From IMG/VR virus record IMGVR_UViG_3300027503_000046, positions 1-31,247 of that record: a DNA stretch of 31,247 bases. The stretch is one strand, 5' to 3'. The stretch is from a virus. The translations under genes and the position numbers were made by a program. Shown piece after piece: positions 12,212 through 18,737 of this stretch (the first letter of the stretch is position 1; each line of letters begins with the position of its first letter). Under the pieces are notes generated by a model. The model did not search any database. It saw only the letters and a program-made list of their open reading frames with translations, and had not been told where the DNA came from.

Positions 12212-12264
12212 CTAGCGACCCCGAAGGGTTTCGGGAGGGAACCACCCTCCCATCGTCAGGCTAG
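12212..12264 (-). ncRNA. Type I hammerhead self-cleaving ribozyme
   Basis: Read on the minus strand every core element is present in order. Stem I 5' strand CTAGC (12264-12260); core CTGACGA (12259-12253); one extra U (12252); stem II GGGAGGG/CCCTCCC with loop TGGTT (12251-12233); GAAA (12232-12229); stem III ACCC/GGGT capped by the extra-stable TTCG tetraloop (12229-12218); cleavage nucleotide C17 after U16.1, giving GUC (12217); and stem I 3' strand GCTAG (12216-12212). Cleavage is expected between 12217 and 12216. The open helix is stem I, hence type I. The single departure is the extra base after A9; an extra base there is known in a natural viroid hammerhead. It separates two early genes, and the upstream stop codon (12263-12261) lies in stem I. 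Confidence 0.92.
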
Positions 12265-12707
12265 TTTTCTCGATACGAATATGAATTCCAAATGTCACTA
12301 CTAACATTATTTACCTTATAAGTACAATCTATCACTTGACCTCGTTTTCCACCGATTTTTATAATCTCTACTTTTACTCTGCCAAATTTTATAATAAGGT
12401 CATTGTAACTGGCTGTTATCATGTCCATTCCTTTTTGATAATAGTAATTAAGAGTAATCGCTTCCCTAACAAGAACCCTTCTCTTATTAAGTTCACGAAG
12501 GTGATTAACTAAATTCTGAACTTTGCGAAATGCTACTTTTAATTTTTGGTTTTCTGGGTTTCTAGGAAGTCTCATAATTTTAGCTTCATGCTTACTTAAT
12601 TCAAAAGATGATTCACGAGCAAAGTTAATACCAAATATGCAACCTGACATAAAATGACTGCCAATGATGCTCCTAACTATATTTATTGATTCCTTATCTA
12701 TTTCCAT
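12261..12707 (-). CDS. First early gene, hypothetical protein, 148 aa
   Basis: I do not recognise this protein. It is basic and largely helical (KLKVAFRKVQNLVNHLRELNKRRVLVREAITL) with a strand-rich C-terminal part (KFGRVKVEIIKIGGKRGQVIDCTYKV), which could suit a nucleic-acid-binding or host-takeover protein; this is inference. AAAGGAG lies 6 bases before the ATG. It is the first gene leftward from the divergent control region. Its TAG stop is inside stem I of the hammerhead, so terminating ribosomes would disturb ribozyme folding. Confidence 0.78.
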   Translation of the reverse strand: MEIDKESINIVRSIIGSHFMSGCIFGINFARESSFELSKHEAKIMRLPRNPENQKLKVAFRKVQNLVNHLRELNKRRVLVREAITLNYYYQKGMDMITASYNDLIIKFGRVKVEIIKIGGKRGQVIDCTYKVNNVSSDIWNSYSYREN

Positions 12708-12726
12708 TGTTTTCTCCTTTTGATCT

Positions 12727-12766
12727 CTGATATTTATTATCGTAAATTAGATCAAAAAAAAGTAAA
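12727..12766 (-). promoter_or_regulatory. Likely early promoter region (exact hexamers uncertain)
   Basis: The 152-base gap between divergent genes is very AT-rich with long A and T tracts. On the minus strand TTTACT (12766-12761) with GATAAT (12741-12736, 19-base spacing), or TTGATC (12755-12750) with TATCAG (12732-12727, 17-base spacing), are candidates. An early promoter is required here by layout; neither match is strong. Confidence 0.4.
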
Positions 12767-12807
12767 CAAAAAAATATAAAAAAAGAAAAAAAAGTTTAAA
12801 TTTTTTT

Positions 12808-12838
12808 TGTTAAGCAAACTTGGAAACCTGCCTATAAT
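12808..12838 (+). promoter_or_regulatory. Promoter for the rightward membrane-protein gene
   Basis: A consensus TATAAT (12833-12838) is preceded by TTGTTA at 19 bases or TTAAGC at 17 bases. The predicted start near 12845 leaves a leader of about 15 bases carrying AGGAG before the ATG at 12860. Confidence 0.55.
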
Positions 12839-12859
12839 ATCTCTAGGAGACATATTGAC

Positions 12860-13351
12860 ATGGCAAACAAATCAAAGTTTTTTGAGTTTTTTAGAACTAA
12901 ACGACTAAAATTAAGTTTAGTAATATTTTTTGGGACTGTGGGAGTAATATCTAACTACTCTGCACTTAAGTATTTTTTGGGACAAACCAGATTAGATTTT
13001 CTTGGATCTGAATTTAGTCTTACAGTATATGCAATTGGTATTACAATGGCTTTAGATGTAAGTATTATTGTATTTCACTTGGCTAGAATATACCCTTTAA
13101 TGATAGGATCAAGCATACTTGCATTTATGATCTCATTAGGAGCAAATACAACTACATATTTTGCTTGTGCGGGATCTTGTAAGAATGCTTTAGATGACTT
13201 AGGCACTATTATAATGTTCGGGCAATCATTAATAATGAGTATATTACCTATAATAATTATTATATACCTAACTGAACTTGCAATAAAACAATATGATTAT
13301 GAAGTCAGTGAAGTTTATGAGCGAAGCAAAGACCACATAAAATTTAATTAA
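12860..13351 (+). CDS. Four-helix membrane protein, sole plus-strand gene
   Basis: The 163 residues contain four hydrophobic segments, at about 18-36, 53-75, 79-100 and 112-138, with a basic N-terminus (KSKFFEFFRTKRLK) and a charged C-terminal tail (YDYEVSEVYERSKDHIKFN), probably cytoplasmic. No channel, transporter or enzyme family is recognised. It is the only gene on this strand, has its own promoter and ribosome site, and faces the end of the lysis genes across a bidirectional terminator. This separate control and the envelope location fit a superinfection-exclusion or host-modifying protein, which is inference. Confidence 0.85.
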   Translation: MANKSKFFEFFRTKRLKLSLVIFFGTVGVISNYSALKYFLGQTRLDFLGSEFSLTVYAIGITMALDVSIIVFHLARIYPLMIGSSILAFMISLGANTTTYFACAGSCKNALDDLGTIIMFGQSLIMSILPIIIIIYLTELAIKQYDYEVSEVYERSKDHIKFN

Positions 13352-13360
13352 CAATATCAA

Positions 13361-13389
13361 TAAGCCAGTCTATTAATTAGATTGGCTTA
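13361..13389. terminator. Bidirectional terminator between convergent genes
   Basis: TAAGCCAGTCTA (13361-13372) and TAGATTGGCTTA (13378-13389) form a 12-bp stem with a 5-base loop. The one non-Watson-Crick position is G-U in the plus-strand RNA. AATTTTAA follows on the plus side. It separates the rightward membrane gene from the leftward spanin gene, whose last codons it overlaps. Confidence 0.65.
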
Positions 13390-13760
13390 AATTTTAAGTA
13401 AATTTGAATAGCTATATAGATAAATCCTAAGATACTAATAAGCAGAACACTACCTTTGATCATCCTCCAGGGTCTTACTTCCTCTTCCAGATCATTGATT
13501 CTATTGAGTAGTTTTTGGTTTTCTGCTTTCAAGTCATCTATTTGTTTTTGGTTTTGTGTCACAATTTCATAAGCTTTTTTGGAATAATCTTCACAACTAT
13601 TTAGTGCCTGAATAGTTCTTGTTTTGATTGGTTCAGATAGTGTAGTTTTTTTGATTTCTTCTATGATTGGTTTGTTATCTATTGGGGGATCTAATTTAAT
13701 TATAGATTTTTGACAGGAATAAATAAATAGTAAGAATGCAATCCATCTCACTCTATCCAT
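13377..13760 (-). CDS. Unimolecular spanin (u-spanin) candidate, 127 aa
   Basis: U-spanins tether both membranes of Gram-negative hosts and fuse them at lysis. The N-terminus MDRVRWIAFLLFIYSC is a short lipoprotein signal with C16 as the lipidation site. The middle (about 55-95) is a long helical coiled coil suited to the periplasm (KQIDDLKAENQKLLNRINDL). Residues 104-122 form a C-terminal membrane segment followed by KFKPI. This lipobox-plus-C-terminal-anchor layout is the T1 gp11 type. It overlaps the lysin gene by 13 bases and ends the lysis cassette. The lipobox (IYSC) is not canonical, which lowers certainty slightly. Confidence 0.78.
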   Translation of the reverse strand: MDRVRWIAFLLFIYSCQKSIIKLDPPIDNKPIIEEIKKTTLSEPIKTRTIQALNSCEDYSKKAYEIVTQNQKQIDDLKAENQKLLNRINDLEEEVRPWRMIKGSVLLISILGFIYIAIQIYLKFKPI

Positions 13761-14341
13761 AAAAATCTATAACCAGTTTTTGATGTTGCGACTCTTGATG
13801 ATCTTTCCATGGCTATTTTTAATTTTTCTCTTGGATACTTTGCAAACTCTCCAGACTTCCCACCTATTTTTAAATATCCATTAGATTCAAAATTAAATAA
13901 ACCAAAAGGATCATGGACTATAAAATTATCAGAGTCATAACCTACAATAACAATATAATGTCCCGATGTAGTAAGCATCGTACTACACATAATTGGATTG
14001 CCTGCATCAATAATACTCTGTATTTCGCTATCAGTACCTGAGTGCAATTTTATTTTAGCTTGTTTGTTAATATTATTTTCTTTTAAATAATTATTTAATA
14101 CTTTTGGATAGCTCGATAGACTTGAACCCAATCTTGTTTTTGATTGTCCTGAAAGGAAATCTCTATCCATGTATTCAACAAACTCACCTAAGAATATATC
14201 ATTGTCTGCTTGTTTAATGTAGTAAGACAATATCATACAAGCTGAAGTATATCCACATTGTGCCGTTGGTTTTAACTTAGTAAATGCTATATTATCGCAT
14301 TGATTATTATACTTGACTTGTATTATTTTTTGTTGTATCAC
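13748..14341 (-). CDS. C39-like cysteine peptidase, probable endolysin
   Basis: The papain-like C39_2 signature is complete. From a GTG start at 14341 (197 residues) the catalytic cysteine is C29 in AQCGYTSACMIL, the histidine H128 in SGHYIVIVGYD and the aspartate D144 in VHDPFG. An ATG at 14395 in the same frame would add 18 residues but overlaps the holin gene by 89 bases, so the GTG is favoured. The gene lies between holin candidates and a spanin, so the protein probably cuts peptide bridges in host peptidoglycan; a capsid-maturation role is less likely here. No signal peptide or cell-wall-binding domain is seen. Confidence 0.78.
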   Translation of the reverse strand: MIQQKIIQVKYNNQCDNIAFTKLKPTAQCGYTSACMILSYYIKQADNDIFLGEFVEYMDRDFLSGQSKTRLGSSLSSYPKVLNNYLKENNINKQAKIKLHSGTDSEIQSIIDAGNPIMCSTMLTTSGHYIVIVGYDSDNFIVHDPFGLFNFESNGYLKIGGKSGEFAKYPREKLKIAMERSSRVATSKTGYRFLWIE

Positions 14342-14549
14342 TTGGATATTCCATAAAAAAATTAGATAGAAACTTGCCGATGGTTCCGACGACAATAAAG
14401 ATAATTGCTAGTGTAGTATTTTCGTTTATTACTGCGTATCCGGTAGCAAACTGGCATGATCCTAAAAGAGCATCTCCAAACTTGCGAATATTAGCCGGTG
14501 TTGGTTGGTAGTAAGATTTAAGATTGAATTTGTAAACTTTCTTTTTCAT
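14307..14549 (-). CDS. Holin candidate, 80 aa, two membrane segments
   Basis: Two hydrophobic segments (about 27-42, ALLGSCQFATGYAVI, and 46-66, TLAIIFIVVGTIGKFLSNFF) are joined by a short NENT turn, with a basic N-terminus and polar C-terminus, as in class II holins. It precedes the lysin gene, which begins inside its last codons. Its ATG overlaps the stop of the membrane coiled-coil gene (ATGA). Size, topology and position all support a role in timing membrane permeabilisation, but there is no conserved motif to prove it. Confidence 0.7.
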   Translation of the reverse strand: MKKKVYKFNLKSYYQPTPANIRKFGDALLGSCQFATGYAVINENTTLAIIFIVVGTIGKFLSNFFMEYPSDTTKNNTSQV

Positions 14550-14749
14550 TTTCTATCTTTCAATAATTGCTTTATATCAGATTTAATTTCTTTAAGTTCT
14601 TCTTTAATTTCAATTATTATCTGTCTATCTCTTTGTGTTTCGCTTTCTAATTTGACAATTCTTACTTCGTGGGTATAGTATGCAACTGTTAGTGATACAA
14701 TAAAACTGCCATAAGTAAGAATGTCCTTAAAATCTAAATTAAGTTTCAT
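14546..14749 (-). CDS. Small membrane protein with cytoplasmic coiled coil, lysis cassette
   Basis: Residues 10-27 (ILTYGSFIVSLTVAYYTH) form one membrane segment, followed by a strongly charged helix (RQIIIEIKEELKEIKSDIKQLLKDRK). Its place between the lysis promoter and the two-span holin suggests a second holin, antiholin or pinholin-like component; this is inference. ATGA overlaps link it to both neighbours. Confidence 0.65.
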   Translation of the reverse strand: MKLNLDFKDILTYGSFIVSLTVAYYTHEVRIVKLESETQRDRQIIIEIKEELKEIKSDIKQLLKDRK

Positions 14750-14877
14750 TTTTTCTTTTTAGCAGGCTTTACCATTTCTTTTCCAACTTTTACTGGTATT
14801 CCTACTTTCTTTGCAAATTTTGGATTGTGAGCGACCGCCTGCATTAATTTCTCTTGTGCTTTTGATTTTGTGGGCAT
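14746..14877 (-). CDS. Small basic phage protein, 43 aa (DUF3008-like start)
   Basis: The frame begins MPTKSKAQEKLMQAVAHNPK and ends with a Lys-rich tail (KPAKKKK). The MPxKSKAQ opening is shared by small basic proteins of many phages; the function is unknown. It has a strong AAGGAG ribosome site, is the first gene after the promoter at 14899-14926, and overlaps the next gene by ATGA. Confidence 0.82.
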   Translation of the reverse strand: MPTKSKAQEKLMQAVAHNPKFAKKVGIPVKVGKEMVKPAKKKK

Positions 14878-14898
14878 TTGTAAGACTCCTTTCTATCT

Positions 14899-14926
14899 TT
14901 TATATATGTTCAAAATAATCTGTCAA
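14899..14926 (-). promoter_or_regulatory. Promoter for the lysis cassette
   Basis: On the minus strand TTGACA (14926-14921) is followed after 16 bases by TATAAA (14904-14899). The predicted start near 14892 lies just before AAGGAG and the ATG at 14877. The promoter sits right after the stop of the last ejection-protein gene. Confidence 0.65.
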
Positions 14927-14928
14927 AT

Positions 14929-16671
14929 TTATTTTTCTACTCTATTTTGATTGTCTTGCTCAAATTTTGATTTCATAGTCTGTCGTCTCTCCACTTCGCT
15001 TCTATTGTCAGACAAAAATTGATCTAATAATCCTCTTTGCAAACCTTGTTGTGTAGCAACTGATTTTATAGGTCTTGTGACTGCTTCAGGAATAGTTGCT
15101 TTGGTTATTGGCTCAAAGGCTTTTAAAGTTTTTAATGCCATTTGACCACCTCTTTTTTCTACCTCAGAGCCTGCTATTGCTCCTAATCCTGTCCCAATTG
15201 CTCCACCTGGTAACCCTCCGACAGAAGAACCTGCCATTGTAAATAGTCCGGTTAATCTATTTGATATTGATGAGCCCTTACCTCCATATTGTTCAATATC
15301 TCTTTTTAATGCCATGTCATTTAAAAATTCATTTAATTTTAATTCGTTTTCAAATCCACCCGCTCTTCCATATGCTCCTAGTCGTTTAAAATCTTTTTGT
15401 AAATTAGTATCTGTTTTTCTTAATTGAGAGTTTAAAGTATTTGCAATTTTATTTTCATCAAATCCTCTTTCGGTAGCAAATCTTTTAGTAAGATTATTTG
15501 ATAATTGATAATCTTGTGATACTTTTTTCATTAGTCTTTTATATTCTGGTACTTGTGATTTTAAATCTTTATCCATTGCAGATCTGGCATTTTCTAGTCC
15601 ATCTCTATATAGATTATTTTTTAAAGGATTTTGCCATCCACCCGCCGCCATAATATCATCATCAAGACCTTGCAATATTGGTTTTAATTCATTTCCTTGA
15701 ATGTTTTCTGGCAAAGTATCAAAAACTTTTATTTTATCTTCCAACATTTTTATAGCTTGATTTCTTACGTCAGAAACTCCTTTAGATTTTTCTAATATTT
15801 TTATTTGATCTTGTAATGCATTAATGGCTAAATTTTTATTTATTTTAGTATCTTCTGGTATTGATTCAACTGCTAATTTACTATTTTTAATTGCTCTTTT
15901 AGCAATCGGATTGTCGGACATAAAAGATTCTACTACATTTGCTTTAGCTGGAATTAAATCTTTTTTAATATTTTCTCCTGCATAAACTTTTAATATTTTT
16001 TCAACAGCTTTAGGATTTTTTTCAGCTTCAGTTAATAATTCAGATGATACGCCTAATCCTCCTTGTAATCCTTTTTTTAATACTGTGCTTGTTGCTTGAG
16101 GTATAGTCTGAATTCCTTTTGCAATTCCTTTTCCTACTACTGGTAATGCTCCGCCCAATGCCCCACCTATTGCAATATCCTTTGTTAATTCTGGCAATGT
16201 TTCCGCTTCTGAATATCCCAACCCTCCAACTGCTCCTAATCCTGCTCCACGAACTGCACCTTGTAATAAGGTTTTTCCTGTCGCAAATTGTCCGACTCCA
16301 GGAATTAAAAAAGGCAATACACCTCCTGCAATCTCAGATCCTGTATAAGTAACAGGATTCGCTTCTTGTGCTTGTTTGTATGCTCGTCTTGACTCTCTCA
16401 ATGCTTGTTCATATGGCACGCCTTTTATAATTGATTCTAATCTTGCGGTTGCCTCGTCAGACAATCCCATTGTAAGACCCTGAGCTCCACCACGTATCGC
16501 AGATTCTAAAGGAGAGACTTGAGAGGTTATAGGTTTAGATTGATCAGATTGTTCATCAAAATTTATTGAATATTTTTTTTTAATTCTTTCTAATTTATCA
16601 TAATCTGCTTGTGTTGGATTATCTGGAAAATTTTTAACTATTTGTCCATTATCTAATCTTATATCTGGCAT
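14929..16671 (-). CDS. Large virion/ejection protein with glycine-rich membrane-active segments
   Basis: The 580 residues open MPDIRLDNGQIVKNFPDNPT, a start common to internal virion proteins of short-tailed phages. Gly/Ala-rich hydrophobic stretches (about 110-190 and 480-510; GALGGALPVVGKGIAKG, SSVGGLPGGAIGTGLGAIAG) look capable of inserting in a membrane. The centre is charged and helical. It closes the group of three Gln-rich virion genes and is followed by the lysis promoter. By analogy with P22 gp7/gp16/gp20 and T7 gp14-16 it probably leaves the capsid to form the DNA-transfer channel. No lytic transglycosylase motif was seen. Confidence 0.72.
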   Translation of the reverse strand: MPDIRLDNGQIVKNFPDNPTQADYDKLERIKKKYSINFDEQSDQSKPITSQVSPLESAIRGGAQGLTMGLSDEATARLESIIKGVPYEQALRESRRAYKQAQEANPVTYTGSEIAGGVLPFLIPGVGQFATGKTLLQGAVRGAGLGAVGGLGYSEAETLPELTKDIAIGGALGGALPVVGKGIAKGIQTIPQATSTVLKKGLQGGLGVSSELLTEAEKNPKAVEKILKVYAGENIKKDLIPAKANVVESFMSDNPIAKRAIKNSKLAVESIPEDTKINKNLAINALQDQIKILEKSKGVSDVRNQAIKMLEDKIKVFDTLPENIQGNELKPILQGLDDDIMAAGGWQNPLKNNLYRDGLENARSAMDKDLKSQVPEYKRLMKKVSQDYQLSNNLTKRFATERGFDENKIANTLNSQLRKTDTNLQKDFKRLGAYGRAGGFENELKLNEFLNDMALKRDIEQYGGKGSSISNRLTGLFTMAGSSVGGLPGGAIGTGLGAIAGSEVEKRGGQMALKTLKAFEPITKATIPEAVTRPIKSVATQQGLQRGLLDQFLSDNRSEVERRQTMKSKFEQDNQNRVEK

Positions 16672-16672
16672 T

Positions 16673-17731
16673 TTATTTTTCCTTTGAAAAATCTATTGAT
16701 GTATTAATATCAATTGCATTTGGATTTTGATATTGTGAAATTGATGTATCTCTTTGTCTTTTAACCATATTTCTAAAATTTTGTATTTGTTTTAATGCAG
16801 TTGATTTTGAAGTTAATGCTCCAGATACTCCTCCTAGTCCTAAACTTGCTCTAACTCTATCAGCTTCACCTTCTCTAACAGTACTATTTGGATCTTTAAT
16901 TTTACTATAATCTGTTGCAATACTATCTATTAATTGTTGCATTGTATTTGATTCAGGTCCGAAAATTTCAGTAGTCCCATATTTTGATACTAATTTTTCT
17001 AATTCATCTAATGCATCTATAGTATTCTTTGATTTAATATTTATTTCAGTTATTTCTTTCTGAAAAGGATTTTTCTTTTCTTTCTCTACTTTAGGCTGTG
17101 CTACACCTACTTGTTTTGGCATCTTTGCCATTTGTGCCTGTATAGATTGCTGTTTTAAACTATTAAGTACTACGGGATCTTCTAAATCACTTGCCGAAAC
17201 ATCTTCAGGAATAGGCAGACCTAAAACTTTTTTGTATAAATTTCTTTTTTTTTGGCTTTCCTGACTTTTTGGATCCATTAATTTTTTAGCTTGATCTATT
17301 TGTTTTTGTCTTTCATCTGATCTTCGCTGATAATATCTCATATCTTCTATAGATTCTGCAGTCCTCATCGGATCACGTCCTGCAATACCAGATCCAAACA
17401 TAGCAACACCTTGCCCTAAAAGAGAAGCAAGAAATCTATTATTATTCTGTTCTTCTTCGTTTTGTATTTCAGGTTGTGTTACTTGAGGAGAAATAGATGT
17501 TGGTTTATTTAATCTATTTATTTCTTCTAATGCACCTGTACTAAGCATTTCTCCTGGGAATAATGGATTTTCAACATTTGATAAATTAGTATCTATATTT
17601 TGCATTGCAGGAATAGTTTTTTGAATATTCTTATTTATTGGTTGATATAAAGAAACTGATCTTGATGGAATATTTCCAAAAATATTACTTGCAACTTGTT
17701 CTCTGGTTAATGGTAACTTATCCTTTTGCAT
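16673..17731 (-). CDS. Putative internal virion protein, 352 aa
   Basis: It is a Gln/Asn-rich, helical protein. A hydrophobic segment NRFLASLLGQGVAMFGSGIAG (about 96-116) lies before long charged helices (SIEDMRYYQRRSDERQKQID). It overlaps the preceding gene by 14 bases and is one base from the next. Its position within the ejection-protein cluster and its composition support a virion role. No enzymatic motif was found. Confidence 0.65.
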   Translation of the reverse strand: MQKDKLPLTREQVASNIFGNIPSRSVSLYQPINKNIQKTIPAMQNIDTNLSNVENPLFPGEMLSTGALEEINRLNKPTSISPQVTQPEIQNEEEQNNNRFLASLLGQGVAMFGSGIAGRDPMRTAESIEDMRYYQRRSDERQKQIDQAKKLMDPKSQESQKKRNLYKKVLGLPIPEDVSASDLEDPVVLNSLKQQSIQAQMAKMPKQVGVAQPKVEKEKKNPFQKEITEINIKSKNTIDALDELEKLVSKYGTTEIFGPESNTMQQLIDSIATDYSKIKDPNSTVREGEADRVRASLGLGGVSGALTSKSTALKQIQNFRNMVKRQRDTSISQYQNPNAIDINTSIDFSKEK

Positions 17732-18737
17732 ATGCGGCTCCTAATAATCCCCCAGTTTGTATTCCAGTGCCTAATAATTGTGCTTGAGTTTGATATTGAT
17801 TCATTGCTTGTTGTGCTTGTGAACCTGCTATTCCTCCTAGCCCACCGGATACTCCACTCGTGTATGTCGATTGTAAACCATATTGTGCAAGAGGTTTATT
17901 GACTATATTCTGTTGCCTTTGTTGATTTATTAAATCAATATTAGCTTGCCTAAGAGCATTTCTTTGAGCAATATTTTGTTCTGCTAATCTTTGCTTAGTT
18001 GCTTGTAATTCTCTTCCTGACTGAATCCTATTTGCAACATTAAATTGATTAATAACATCCTGAGCTCTTGCAACGTTTGCCGCTCTCTCGTAATCAGTTT
18101 GTTCTAATCCTCCTGCCATCTGTGCTACACGAGCCAAAGCCTCCTGTCTATTTGCCTGTTGTTGTGCCGCTAATCTCATTCCTTCCTGTGATGCTCTTTG
18201 TGCAGATTCTTGCCCTGCCAATAAACTGGATGCCAATTCTTGACCACTGCCTGCCATGCCTCGTTGAGCCATATTTGCAAGGATTGCTTCTCTTTGTCCT
18301 CTTTCTTGTCTTGCAAGTTCATTTTGTATGTCAGCCAATGCCGCTCTATCTATTGCAGTAAGTCCTTGTTCTCCCTGTTCTTTGTATTTTTGCAATACAT
18401 CAAGTTGAGCCTGCCTGAATTCAGGACTTGCTTTAAGTTGTCTTAATTGAGTATCGGTTAATGCTTCAGGTGTATAAGATGCAACTAACTGATATTCCTC
18501 AGGCATTTCATATTGTTGATATTGTATATCTTGTATTTCAGGAGGTTTATTAAGTGCCTGAGCCAATGTTGCCAATGCTTGTAATCTATTAGATCCAGCC
18601 ATAGCCTGGGCTTGTTTGCCTGCTAAATACTGTCCTCCTAATTGTCCCAATATAGCACCACCACCAAGACCGATGGCTGTCATTGTTATTGGATCAATTA
18701 AATATCTATTACCGAATTGTCTTATGACATTTATCAT
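17718..18737 (-). CDS. Putative internal virion/ejection protein, Gln/Ala-rich, 339 aa
   Basis: After a short N-terminus there is a glycine-rich hydrophobic stretch (MTAIGLGGGAILGQLGGQYLAG, about 18-39). The remainder is long Ala/Gln-rich helix (LAALADIQNELARQERGQREAIL), as in DNA-ejection proteins of P22-like and T7-like phages. The C-terminus is again Gly-rich. An ATGA overlap couples it to the larger Gln-rich gene upstream. The function is inferred from composition and order. Confidence 0.68.
   Translation of the reverse strand: MINVIRQFGNRYLIDPITMTAIGLGGGAILGQLGGQYLAGKQAQAMAGSNRLQALATLAQALNKPPEIQDIQYQQYEMPEEYQLVASYTPEALTDTQLRQLKASPEFRQAQLDVLQKYKEQGEQGLTAIDRAALADIQNELARQERGQREAILANMAQRGMAGSGQELASSLLAGQESAQRASQEGMRLAAQQQANRQEALARVAQMAGGLEQTDYERAANVARAQDVINQFNVANRIQSGRELQATKQRLAEQNIAQRNALRQANIDLINQQRQQNIVNKPLAQYGLQSTYTSGVSGGLGGIAGSQAQQAMNQYQTQAQLLGTGIQTGGLLGAAYAKG

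Noticed and set aside
12188-12245. Longer start (ATG 12245) for the 67-residue gene
   Set aside because: It would place coding sequence across the hammerhead cleavage site. The ATG at 12191 has a proper AGGAG.
12814-12821. CAAACTTG shared by two intergenic regions as an operator
   Set aside because: The octamer also occurs inside coding sequence near 14468, so chance is enough.
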